DNA of 64,000 nt from positions 212,585 to 276,584 of the forward strand of contig NZ_JAMXLH010000050.1 in the NCBI RefSeq assembly GCF_024281035.1, written 5' to 3'. The notes beneath the pieces were generated by a model that ran no database searches, had not been told where the DNA came from, and saw only the letters and a program-made list of their open reading frames with translations. This document shows, piece by piece, positions 34,023-42,894 of the stretch (its first letter is position 1; every line of letters begins with the position of its first letter). The translations under genes and the position numbers were made by a program. Source of the DNA: Paraburkholderia sp. (GTDB lineage: Bacteria > Pseudomonadota > Gammaproteobacteria > Burkholderiales > Burkholderiaceae).

Positions 34023-34220
34023 TTACTCCGAAGCTGCCGAAGCGGCTTCAGCCTTAGCGGCCTTCTTGTGAGCAGCCTTCTTGTGAGCCTTCTTGTGTGC
34101 AGCCTTAGCCTTCGGAGCAGCCGAAGCAGCAGCAGCCGGAGCAGCTTCCGGAGCCGAAGCTTGTGCGAAAGCAGCCGTTGCGAAGAGGCCAGCGACCAGA
34201 GCAGCGATGAGCTTGTTCAT
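34023..34220 (-). CDS. tiny exported Lys/Ala/His-rich protein (Asr-like)
   Basis: A 65-residue protein. Residues 1-19 form a clear signal peptide (MNKLIAALVAGLFATAAFAQ), cleaved probably after AFA. The mature peptide is a low-complexity basic segment of AKKAHKKA-type repeats between alanine-rich ends. This layout resembles the enterobacterial acid-shock protein Asr, but similarity of composition is not proof of function. GAGGA lies 8 bases before the ATG, and two hairpins follow the stop, so the gene is expressed as its own unit. The AAG/GCC-rich codons (AAGAAGGC repeats) are unlike the surrounding genes. Confidence 0.8.
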   Translation of the reverse strand: MNKLIAALVAGLFATAAFAQASAPEAAPAAAASAAPKAKAAHKKAHKKAAHKKAAKAEAASAASE

Positions 34221-34565
34221 GTTGTAAATCCTCAGCTTGAGTTAATTAACCAAGTGACCCGGTTTTTGGAGTCAGGTCGGTAAACGGTGCCATCCACCTT
34301 TCGGTTGACAGTCACATTCGAAAAATTCGGAGAAGTTTACGAATGCATCTGCCAGCGGTCGGTAATCCATCATCGCGGCTTGCGCGCGCAAGGCGGGTAC
34401 CTGAAGGCTGAATGCCGGATAGCTTCGGCGGCATCTGCGTCGTTTAACGCATCGCGTAATGCGGCGGTTGACGGGAAAATTTCATTTCCTTCGCGAGGCC
34501 TCGTTCTTTAAAAACGCGTTGATACCGCACCTATTGACGATGATCAATAAATGCAGATGCAACAA
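34221..34565. other. 345-base spacer with relatively AT-rich sequence
   Basis: Lies upstream of the small exported protein gene and past the 3' end of rluE. It is the most AT-rich stretch in this part of the window, consistent with a strong promoter, but I cannot choose one hexamer pair. No gene seen. Confidence 0.4.
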
Positions 34566-35153
34566 TCACCCTGAGCGGCGTGCGGGATTTATACGTTGCC
34601 ATGGCGCATCGATCGGAATGTCGATGCTTTCGCCGGGTGCAATCGCGAGCGAAAAAATATCGAGCACGCCAATTGCTACGCGCACGAGCCGCAGTGTGGG
34701 AAAACCGACCGCGGCCGTCATGCGCCGGACCTGGCGATTCTTGCCTTCGCTGATCGCGAGTTCGACCCATGTGGTGGGAATCGATGCGCGATACCGGATC
34801 GGCGGATTGCGTGGCCAGAGATGTTCGGGCGGTGCGATCGTTTTTGCGCGGCACGGCTGGGTCACGAAGTCGCCGAGATCGACGCCGCGCTCCAGTGCTG
34901 CGAGCGCGTCGGCGCCGGGCTCGCCTTCGACCTGGGCCCAGTAGCGCTTCACGAGTTTGCGGCGCGGCTCGGCGATGCGTGCCTGGAGTGCGCCGTCGTC
35001 GGTCAGCAGCAGCAGGCCCTCGCTGTCCGAATCGAGGCGGCCCGCCGGATAGACGCCCGGCACCTTGACCCAGTCCGCGAGAGAAGCGCGTGTTTCGTGC
35101 GGCGAGAACTGGCAAATCGTGCCGAACGGTTTGTTAAGGGCGATTAAACGCAT
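34566..35153 (-). CDS. rluE: 23S rRNA pseudouridine(2457) synthase
   Basis: A 195-residue RsuA/RluE-type pseudouridine synthase. The catalytic aspartate is Asp41 in GRLDSDSEGLLLLT, and 'ISEGKNRQVRRMTAAVGFPTLRLVRVAIG' is the second family motif. The N-terminal S4 domain found in RsuA and RluB is absent (the protein starts MRLIALNKPFGTICQFS), which is the RluE form. Divergent from icd. An 11-bp tandem repeat lies directly before the start codon region. Confidence 0.9.
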   Translation of the reverse strand: MRLIALNKPFGTICQFSPHETRASLADWVKVPGVYPAGRLDSDSEGLLLLTDDGALQARIAEPRRKLVKRYWAQVEGEPGADALAALERGVDLGDFVTQPCRAKTIAPPEHLWPRNPPIRYRASIPTTWVELAISEGKNRQVRRMTAAVGFPTLRLVRVAIGVLDIFSLAIAPGESIDIPIDAPWQRINPARRSG

Positions 35154-35629
35154 GAGAGCCGGGTGGGGAAAGAGGTTTCGTCGAGGTTTCGTCGACGTTG
35201 CGTCGAAATTGCGTCGCGATGCGGCGAGATGTTAAAGCATCGGGCGGGACGCCGGGCCGGATGTCATGGATCGGCTCAGGCACAGGGTGCCTCGCGGGTG
35301 CTTCGTTCGATGCGCCCGCGCGGGCTTGGCTATCCGTAGCGCGCTGGTGCTGTCAGGTGGGCCGCCTGGCGTGGCGTCGCACGCCCTGTGCGCCGTCGGA
35401 GCGTGTGGCATGCAGCGACGGGGCGTGGGCTAGAATACCAGCCAGTCCATTCAGCACGTTAGGCGGACGGGCCGTTCGCAGCGCCATCGCGCAGCCGCGA
35501 GCCAGTCCGCAAGCATTGAGCGCAACGGATGCTGCGGGGCCGCGCATGTTTCGCGCGCACACTTCGCCGGATCCGCTTGCACTGTGAATTACCCGCTACC
35601 ACCAGCCAAGTCCTCAACTGGAGTCGATC
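35154..35629. other. 476-base divergent spacer between rluE and icd
   Basis: Holds the 11-bp repeat array (35174-35217) at its left end and a TAGAAT (35431-35436) that could be the -10 of an icd promoter, without a good -35. The rest shows nothing distinctive. Confidence 0.45.
35174..35217. repeat. 11-bp tandem array, four units
   Basis: GGTTTCGTCGA twice, then CGTTGCGTCGA and AATTGCGTCGC, in exact 11-bp register, starting 20 bases from the rluE start codon. Confidence 0.8.
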
Positions 35630-36886
<1,257 letters not shown>

Positions 36887-36916
36887 GTTGCCCTGGCGCG
36901 TTCGGCGTCATTCTCG

Positions 36917-36956
36917 AAAGCCCCGGTGGACACGATGTGTCGCCGGGGTTTTTGTC
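36917..36956 (+). terminator. terminator of icd
   Basis: CCCCGG..GACAC and GTGTC.CCGGGG form a bulged stem ending in GTTTTTGTC. Confidence 0.85.
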
Positions 36957-37288
36957 TTTTGGGTGCTCGGGAAAGTGCGCGTTATCCGGTCGTATTGAAC
37001 GGCATTCGGGCGGTGTGGCGAAGTGTCTCAATTGACGCAGACCGCCAATGTGAACCGCATCGGCGACGGCAACGTGTAAATCGGCTCGATTTGCCTGGTT
37101 ATGCCATTTAAATATTCGGGTTTGAATCGAACCGTTCAGGCGGTGGGCGTATTTATTTCGCGGCGCGGCTTTTACCGCTGCCGTTCTATCCAGCCGGAAT
37201 ATGGATGCGGTGCGCTGTCACAGGTGTCGCGCGATGGCGCGGTGAAACTTGACCCTGTTTTCAACAGTAAATGCAGAAAAGGGTGCGA

Positions 37289-37320
37289 CAAAAAGGAAAC
37301 CCGGCCGAAGCCGGGTTTCC
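37289..37320 (-). terminator. terminator of the cold-shock gene
   Basis: GGAAACCCGG and CCGGGTTTCC form a perfect 10-bp stem; the minus strand continues with TTTTTGTCG. Confidence 0.88.
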
Positions 37321-37341
37321 AAGGTACGGGTATCGAACAGA

Positions 37342-37548
37342 TCAGGCTGCTGCCTGAATGTTCGATGCCTGTTTGCCTTTCGGGCCTTGCACGACCTCGA
37401 AGCTCACCTTTTGACCTTCTTTGAGGGTCTTGAAGCCATTCATCTGGATGGCCGAGAAGTGAGCGAACAGATCCTCGCCGCCTTCGTCAGGCGTAATGAA
37501 TCCGAAACCCTTCGCGTCGTTAAACCACTTGACCGTACCGGTTGCCAT
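37342..37548 (-). CDS. CspA-family cold-shock protein
   Basis: A 68-residue OB-fold RNA chaperone. RNP1 (KGFGFITP, residues about 13-20) and RNP2 (LFAHFSAI) nucleic-acid-binding motifs are intact, with MATGTVKWFND start. Single gene with its own terminator and, by my reading, a promoter about 140 bases upstream; long 5' untranslated leaders are how cspA-type genes sense cold. Whether this one is cold-induced or constitutive is not visible. Confidence 0.95.
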   Translation of the reverse strand: MATGTVKWFNDAKGFGFITPDEGGEDLFAHFSAIQMNGFKTLKEGQKVSFEVVQGPKGKQASNIQAAA

Positions 37549-37694
37549 ACCTACTTCCCCTGTAACTCATGTCACTACCACACGAGCAGTTCGAAAAGCC
37601 AAACGACCACGTAATGCGATCGCCCCCTCCTCACAAACAAGCTCACCAACGGCATTTTTTCGAATTTGAAACGGTTGAAAAAAGTGCCAGCTTG

Positions 37695-37723
37695 ATTGTT
37701 GAGGCTCTTTATTCTGCTGTCAA
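37695..37723 (-). promoter_or_regulatory. candidate cold-shock gene promoter
   Basis: On the minus strand TTGACA (37723-37718), 17-base spacer, AACAAT (37700-37695). Predicted start about 37688, giving a leader of about 140 nucleotides. Confidence 0.6.
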
Positions 37724-38117
37724 GAATATTTTGAGACGTTGTATGACGCGTTGTAAAGAGAACATGGCCAGGGTTTTTACTGCTTTTCCCAAGTGCAGCA
37801 TCACGGCGGGCGGCAACCCCTGAAAAGACGCATAATCGGCGGACACGAGCCGCGCTGCAGTGCGGAATTATCCCGGCTTGGTGCGGCCCCTTACAGTACG
37901 CGCCAACGGCGCCGCGCGGGTTGTGCGATACTCAAATCGACCGGTGGCGAAAAGGCCGCCGGCAGCAGGAAAACGGCAGGTTTGGCGCACGCAAGACGTG
38001 CGCCTTGCGTGTCTCGAACCGGCCCCGCAGCCGGTAGTGGCTGGACGGGGAGGGCGCGCGGCGCAGGGCACGCGCGCGGCGGTTTTACCGGCCGTCCGGT
38101 CGGGTTTCGCGGCAGGA

Positions 38118-38145
38118 TTGCGGGCCTGTCCGAGTTGTTTAGAAT
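38118..38145 (+). promoter_or_regulatory. clpS promoter, abutting the start codon
   Basis: TTGCGG (38118-38123), 16-base spacer, TAGAAT (38140-38145). The usual 6-7-base distance places transcription start on or next to the clpS ATG at 38152. Confidence 0.55.
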
Positions 38146-38151
38146 GGGTGT

Positions 38152-38466
38152 ATGGCGATTATCCCGGACAAGCAGGATTCAACCGTACTGGAGCGGCAGG
38201 AGCAAAAGGTCAAACCGCCCTCCATGTACAAGGTCGTCTTGATGAACGACGACTACACGCCGATGGAATTCGTCGTGATGGTCGTTCAGGAATATTTCAA
38301 TAAGGACCGCGAGACCGCGACGCAGATCATGCTGAAGGTCCATCGCGAAGGCAGGGGAGTTTGTGGGGTCTATACGCGGGATATCGCGTCGACCAAGGTT
38401 GAGCAAGTCGTTACCCACGCACGGCAGGCAGGGCATCCGCTGCAGTGTGTGATGGAGGAAGCATGA
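38152..38466 (+). CDS. clpS: ATP-dependent Clp protease adaptor ClpS
   Basis: A 104-residue adaptor that binds the N-domain of ClpA and delivers N-degron substrates to ClpAP. The conserved 'PPSMYKVVLMNDDYTPMEFVVMVVQEYF' (about residues 22-50) contains the N-end-rule binding residues, with 'KVHREGRGVCGVYTRDIASTKV' following. The stop overlaps the clpA ATG (ATGA), so translation is coupled. No Shine-Dalgarno is seen and a -10 box ends 6 bases before the ATG. Confidence 0.96.
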   Translation: MAIIPDKQDSTVLERQEQKVKPPSMYKVVLMNDDYTPMEFVVMVVQEYFNKDRETATQIMLKVHREGRGVCGVYTRDIASTKVEQVVTHARQAGHPLQCVMEEA

Positions 38467-40760
38467 TTGCCCAGGAACTGGAAGTCAGCCTGCATATGGC
38501 GTTCATGGAAGCACGTCAGGCACGGCACGAGTTCATAACAGTCGAGCACCTGCTGCTGGCGCTGTTGGACAATCCAACGGCGGCGGAAGTGCTGCGCGCG
38601 TGTGCCGCGAATATCGAAGACCTGCGTCAGAACCTGCGCAACTTCATTCACGACAACACCCCGACGGTTCCAGGCACGGACGACGTCGATACGCAGCCCA
38701 CGCTCGGATTTCAGCGCGTGATCCAGCGCGCGATCATGCACGTTCAGTCCACCTCGAACGGCAAGAAGGAAGTGACGGGTGCGAACGTGCTCGTCGCGAT
38801 CTTCGGCGAGAAGGACTCGCACGCGGTGTACTACCTGCAGCAGCAGGGCGTCACGCGTCTCGACGTGGTGAACTTCATTTCGCACGGCATCGCGAAGACC
38901 AGCAGCGGCGAAGCCGCCAAGGCAAGCGAGGCCAACGCCGAAGCCGAGGACGCCGCGAGCCAGAAGGAAACGCCGCTCGCCCAGTTCACGCAGAACCTGA
39001 ACCAGATGGCGAAGGACGGCCGCATCGATCCGCTGATCGGGCGCGAACTGGAAGTCGAGCGCGTCGTGCAGGTGCTGTGCCGCCGCCGCAAGAACAATCC
39101 GCTGCTCGTGGGCGAAGCGGGCGTGGGCAAGACCGCGATCGCGGAAGGGCTCGCCTGGCGCATCACGCGCGGCGAAGTGCCCGATATCCTCGCCGACGCG
39201 CAGGTTTATTCGCTAGACATGGGCGCGCTGCTGGCGGGCACCAAGTATCGCGGCGACTTCGAGCAGCGTCTGAAGACCGTGCTCAAGGAACTCAAGGAGC
39301 GTCCGCACGCGATTCTCTTCATCGACGAGATTCATACGCTGATTGGCGCGGGCGCCGCGTCGGGCGGCACGCTCGATGCGTCGAACCTGCTCAAGCCGGC
39401 GCTTTCGTCGGGCACGCTCAAGTGCATCGGCGCGACGACCTTCACCGAATATCGCGGCATCTTCGAAAAGGACGCGGCGCTTTCGCGGCGCTTCCAGAAG
39501 ATCGACGTCGTCGAGCCGACCGTGGAGCAGACCGTCGCGATCCTGCGCGGGCTGAAATCCCGTTTCGAAGAGCACCATGGCGTGAAGTACTCCTCGGGCG
39601 CGCTCAATGCGGCGGCCGAGCTGTCCGCGCGCTTCATCACCGACCGTCATCTGCCCGACAAGGCGATCGACGTGATCGACGAGGCGGGCGCAGCGCAGCG
39701 CATCCTGCCGAAGTCGAAGCAGAAGAAAACCATCGGCAAGAGCGAGATCGAAGAGATCATCTCGAAGATCGCGCGCGTGCCGGCGCAAAGCGTGTCGCAG
39801 GACGACCGCAGCAAGCTTCAGACGCTCGACCGCGATCTGAAGGCCGTCGTGTTCGGCCAGGATCCGGCTATCGACGCGCTGTCCGCTTCGATCAAGATGG
39901 CGCGCGCGGGGCTCGGCAAGACCGACAAGCCGATCGGCTCGTTCCTGTTCTCGGGGCCGACTGGCGTCGGCAAGACCGAAGTGGCGCGTCAGCTTGCGTT
40001 CACGCTCGGCATCGAGCTGATCCGCTTCGACATGTCCGAATATATGGAGCGCCATGCGGTGAGCCGCCTGATCGGCGCGCCGCCGGGCTATGTCGGCTTC
40101 GACCAGGGCGGTCTGCTGACCGAAGCCGTCACGAAGAAGCCGCACTGCGTGCTGCTGCTCGACGAAATCGAAAAGGCGCACCCGGACATCTTCAACGTGC
40201 TGCTGCAGGTGATGGACCACGGCACGCTGACCGACAACAACGGCCGCAAGGCGGATTTCCGCAACGTCATCATCGTCATGACGACGAACGCGGGCGCCGA
40301 GGCGATGAACAAGTCGACTATCGGTTTCACGAGCCGCCGCGAACAGGGCGACGAAATGGCCGACATCAAACGCATGTTCACGCCCGAGTTCCGCAACCGG
40401 CTCGATGCGACGATCAGCTTCCGCGCGCTCGATGAAGAGATCATCATGCGCGTCGTCGACAAGTTCCTCATGCAGCTGGAAGACCAGTTGCACGAGAAGA
40501 AGGTCGATGCGCTCTTCACCGATGCGCTGCGCAAGCATCTCGCGAAGCACGGCTTCGACCCGCTCATGGGCGCGCGGCCGATGCAGCGCCTGATCCAGGA
40601 CACGATCCGCCGTGCACTGGCGGACGAACTGCTGTTCGGCAAGCTGATGAACGGCGGCCGCGTGACCGTCGACGTCGATGCCGACGACAAGGTGCAGCTC
40701 ACGTTCGACGAGCATCCGGCGCCGCGTAATCCGAACCCGGAGGCGGTCGAAGTAGAATAA
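38463..40760 (+). CDS. clpA: ATP-dependent Clp protease ATPase subunit ClpA
   Basis: A 765-residue AAA+ unfoldase that feeds proteins to ClpP. The N-domain (residues 1-140) carries the ClpS-binding repeat, D1 has GEAGVGKTA and 'ILFIDEIHTLIGAG', and D2 has GPTGVGKTE and 'VLLLDEIEKAHPDIFN'. The ClpP-binding IGF-type loop fits 'NKSTIGFTS' near residue 620. The start at 38463 (MIAQELEVSL) overlaps clpS. A terminator follows directly. Confidence 0.97.
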   Translation: MIAQELEVSLHMAFMEARQARHEFITVEHLLLALLDNPTAAEVLRACAANIEDLRQNLRNFIHDNTPTVPGTDDVDTQPTLGFQRVIQRAIMHVQSTSNGKKEVTGANVLVAIFGEKDSHAVYYLQQQGVTRLDVVNFISHGIAKTSSGEAAKASEANAEAEDAASQKETPLAQFTQNLNQMAKDGRIDPLIGRELEVERVVQVLCRRRKNNPLLVGEAGVGKTAIAEGLAWRITRGEVPDILADAQVYSLDMGALLAGTKYRGDFEQRLKTVLKELKERPHAILFIDEIHTLIGAGAASGGTLDASNLLKPALSSGTLKCIGATTFTEYRGIFEKDAALSRRFQKIDVVEPTVEQTVAILRGLKSRFEEHHGVKYSSGALNAAAELSARFITDRHLPDKAIDVIDEAGAAQRILPKSKQKKTIGKSEIEEIISKIARVPAQSVSQDDRSKLQTLDRDLKAVVFGQDPAIDALSASIKMARAGLGKTDKPIGSFLFSGPTGVGKTEVARQLAFTLGIELIRFDMSEYMERHAVSRLIGAPPGYVGFDQGGLLTEAVTKKPHCVLLLDEIEKAHPDIFNVLLQVMDHGTLTDNNGRKADFRNVIIVMTTNAGAEAMNKSTIGFTSRREQGDEMADIKRMFTPEFRNRLDATISFRALDEEIIMRVVDKFLMQLEDQLHEKKVDALFTDALRKHLAKHGFDPLMGARPMQRLIQDTIRRALADELLFGKLMNGGRVTVDVDADDKVQLTFDEHPAPRNPNPEAVEVE

Positions 40761-40788
40761 GCGCTTCTTTGGCGCTTTAATACGAGGT

Positions 40789-40827
40789 AAACGGCGTGGG
40801 CGCCCGAGCCCGCGCCGTTTTGTTTTT
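40789..40827 (+). terminator. terminator of clpS-clpA
   Basis: AACGGCG..GGGC and GCCC.CGCCGTT pair around GCCCGA, followed by TTTGTTTTT. A smaller AGCGC/GCGCT hairpin precedes it at 40760-40777. Confidence 0.85.
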
Positions 40828-40864
40828 GCACGTACCGATTAAACGTGCGCAGCAGGGGGTTGTT

Positions 40865-42262
40865 TTGGCAGCAGATAAAAATGGCGCGTTCGATTCGATC
40901 GTCGAGCGCGAGCGCGGTTTGCGGCGCGGCTTGTCCGCCGCCCAGATGACGATGATCGCGATCGGCGGCGCGGTCGGCACCGGGCTTTTCCTCGGTAGCG
41001 GCTTCGCGATCAGCTTTGCGGGGCCGGGCGTGCTCGTCTCGTATGCGATTGGCGCGCTGGTCGCACTGTTGTTGATGGGCGCGCTCGCGGAAATGACCGT
41101 CGCGCATCCCACGTCCGGCTCGTTCGGCGCCTACGCAGAGCACTATATCGGGCCGATGGCGGGCTTCGTCGTGCGCTACGCGTACTGGTCGGCCTACGTG
41201 CTCGCCGTCGGCACCGAGGTGGCCGCCATCGCCGTCTACATGAAGTTCTGGTTCCCCCAGGTGCCGGGGCTCTACTGGATCATCGGGTTTTCGGCGGCGC
41301 TGATCGTTGTGAACGCAATGAGCGTGCGTGCGTACGGCACCATCGAGTATCTGTTTTCCAGCCTGAAAATCGCCGCAATCGTCGCGTTCATCGTGCTCGG
41401 CGCATGGTTCGTGTGGCGTGCGCCCGCAAGCTCCGGTGTCGGCTTCGCGAACTACACGTCGCACGGCGGCCTGCTGCCGAAAGGCTGGTGGGGCGTGTGG
41501 GTCGGCACGATCGTCGCGCTCTTCAGCTATCTGGGCGTCGAGACCATCGCCGTTGCGGCGGCCGAGGCGCGCGATCCGCAGCGCGCGGTCACGCGTGCGT
41601 TTCGCGGCACCATGCTGCGCCTCGTGCTGTTCTATCTGCTGACGCTTGCGCTGATGCTCGCGATCGTGCCGTGGACCGAAGCCGGGGCGAACGAAAGCCC
41701 GTTCGTGAAAGTGATGGCCGCAACGGGCGTTCCGTACGCTGCGGGGGCGATCAACTTCATCGTGCTCGTGGCCGCGTTGTCGGCGATGAACAGTCAGCTC
41801 TACATCACCACGCGCATGATGTTCAGCCTCTCGCGCGCGGGCTATGCGAGCGCCGTATTCGGCCGTCTCACGCGCCACGGCGTACCCGCTGCTGCGCTCT
41901 CGCTCTCGACCATCGGCATCGCGGTGGCGGCGGTGCTCAACGCGCTCTGGCCGCAAACGGCCTTCACGCTGATGATGTCGATTGCGATGTTCGGCGCGAT
42001 GTTCACGTGGCTGATGATCTTCGTCACGCACCTCTTTTTCCGTGCGCGCCATGCGGGTCCCAAGCCGGCCTTTCGCATGTGGGGGTATCCGTTCACGAGC
42101 GTGCTCGGCGCACTGCTGATGGCCGGCATTCTCATCACGACCGCGTTCACGCGCGAGTTCGCCATGACGCTCGTGTACGGCCTCGCGTTCCTCGTCGCGC
42201 TGGTGGCCGTGTATGTGCTCTGGTACCGGCGGCGTCTCGAAGCGGCTGGCGAAGCCGCTTAA
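40865..42262 (+). CDS. amino-acid permease (APC superfamily)
   Basis: A 465-residue inner-membrane transporter with about 12 hydrophobic segments. 'GLSAAQMTMIAIGGAVGTGLFLGSGFAISFAGPGVLVSYAIGAL' is the conserved first-helix region of the AAT family (GABA, proline, aromatic amino-acid permeases), and 'SYLGVETIAVAAAEARDPQRAV' is the family's middle motif. TTG at 40865 is chosen: it follows an AGGGGG stretch, whereas the only earlier candidate, GTG at 40796, is inside the clpA terminator. Start is uncertain and substrate is not determinable. Confidence 0.87.
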   Translation: MAADKNGAFDSIVERERGLRRGLSAAQMTMIAIGGAVGTGLFLGSGFAISFAGPGVLVSYAIGALVALLLMGALAEMTVAHPTSGSFGAYAEHYIGPMAGFVVRYAYWSAYVLAVGTEVAAIAVYMKFWFPQVPGLYWIIGFSAALIVVNAMSVRAYGTIEYLFSSLKIAAIVAFIVLGAWFVWRAPASSGVGFANYTSHGGLLPKGWWGVWVGTIVALFSYLGVETIAVAAAEARDPQRAVTRAFRGTMLRLVLFYLLTLALMLAIVPWTEAGANESPFVKVMAATGVPYAAGAINFIVLVAALSAMNSQLYITTRMMFSLSRAGYASAVFGRLTRHGVPAAALSLSTIGIAVAAVLNALWPQTAFTLMMSIAMFGAMFTWLMIFVTHLFFRARHAGPKPAFRMWGYPFTSVLGALLMAGILITTAFTREFAMTLVYGLAFLVALVAVYVLWYRRRLEAAGEAA

Positions 42263-42311
42263 GCTTCGTAACCGGTTGCGCGACGCCTGATAATCGAGGC
42301 GCCGGAAACAC

Positions 42312-42338
42312 AAAAAGCACGCCCAGGCGTGCTTTTTT
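42312..42338. terminator. bidirectional terminator between the permease and dut
   Basis: AAAAAGCACGCC and GGCGTGCTTTTTT form the stem; T runs in both directions serve both converging genes. Confidence 0.87.
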
Positions 42339-42350
42339 CATGCTTGCGCG

Positions 42351-42400
42351 GCCTTTGCCTGCTTTGGCTGGCTTTTGCCTGCCTTTGCCTGCGTTTGCCG
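42351..42400. repeat. 10-bp tandem array, five units
   Basis: GCCTTTGCCT, GCTTTGGCTG, GCTTTTGCCT, GCCTTTGCCT, GCGTTTGCCG in exact 10-bp register, between the terminator and the 3' end of dut. Confidence 0.75.
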
Positions 42401-42421
42401 GTTAATGCGCCGCGTGCGCGA

Positions 42422-42868
42422 TCAGTGCTTGCCGGTGCTGCCGAAACCGCCCGCGCCGCGCTCGCTCGTCTCGAAGTCGTCGACGATATTGAAGTGAGCC
42501 TGCACGACCGGCACGATCACGAGTTGCGCGAGGCGTTCGAGCGGATTGAGCGTGAACGTCGTATGGCCGCGGTTCCACGTCGAAATCATGAGCTCGCCCT
42601 GGTAGTCCGAATCGATCAGCCCCACGAGGTTGCCGAGCACGATGCCGTGTTTGTGGCCGAGCCCCGAGCGCGGCAGGATCAGCGCCGCGTAGCCCGAATC
42701 GGCGACATGGATCGCGAGCCCCGTCGGCACGAGCTTCGTTTCGCCCGGTTCGAGCGTGAGCGGCGTCTCGATGCACGCGCGCAGGTCGAGCCCCGCGCTG
42801 CCGGGCGTCGCGTATTGGGGCAACTGGTCGCGCATGCGTTCGTTCAGGATCTTGATGTCGATTTTCAT
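42422..42868 (-). CDS. dut: deoxyuridine 5'-triphosphate nucleotidohydrolase
   Basis: A 148-residue trimeric dUTPase that keeps uracil out of DNA and supplies dUMP. All five family motifs are visible, including GSAGLDLRA, RSGLGHKHGIVLGN, GLIDSDYQGE and the C-terminal RGAGGFGSTGKH arm. It is last in a leftward run (ribF, ileS, lspA, coaBC, monooxygenase, dut). The coaBC-dut pairing is common in proteobacteria; here a flavin monooxygenase gene is inserted between them. No strong Shine-Dalgarno was seen. Confidence 0.96.
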   Translation of the reverse strand: MKIDIKILNERMRDQLPQYATPGSAGLDLRACIETPLTLEPGETKLVPTGLAIHVADSGYAALILPRSGLGHKHGIVLGNLVGLIDSDYQGELMISTWNRGHTTFTLNPLERLAQLVIVPVVQAHFNIVDDFETSERGAGGFGSTGKH

Positions 42869-42894
42869 GAGTGAAGGTTGGGTTGGCGTAGGGA

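Larger units (their letters stand above)
36887..37341. other. 455-base spacer between icd and the cold-shock gene
   Basis: Two converging terminators flank it (36917-36956 and 37289-37320). The middle, 37000-37260, is AT-richer than average and contains no frame with a ribosome-binding site or recognisable product. Confidence 0.45.
37549..38151. other. 603-base divergent spacer: cold-shock leader and clpS promoter
   Basis: Left part (37549-37688) is the presumed cold-shock mRNA leader, AT-rich with several A and T runs. The promoter is at 37695-37723. The right part (37850-38110) is GC-rich with no gene I can support, ending in the clpS promoter at 38118-38145. Confidence 0.5.

Noticed and set aside
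40796..40864. GTG start giving 23 extra residues on the amino-acid permease
   Set aside because: The region lies within the clpA terminator stem and lacks a Shine-Dalgarno; the TTG at 40865 has an AGGGGG ahead of it.
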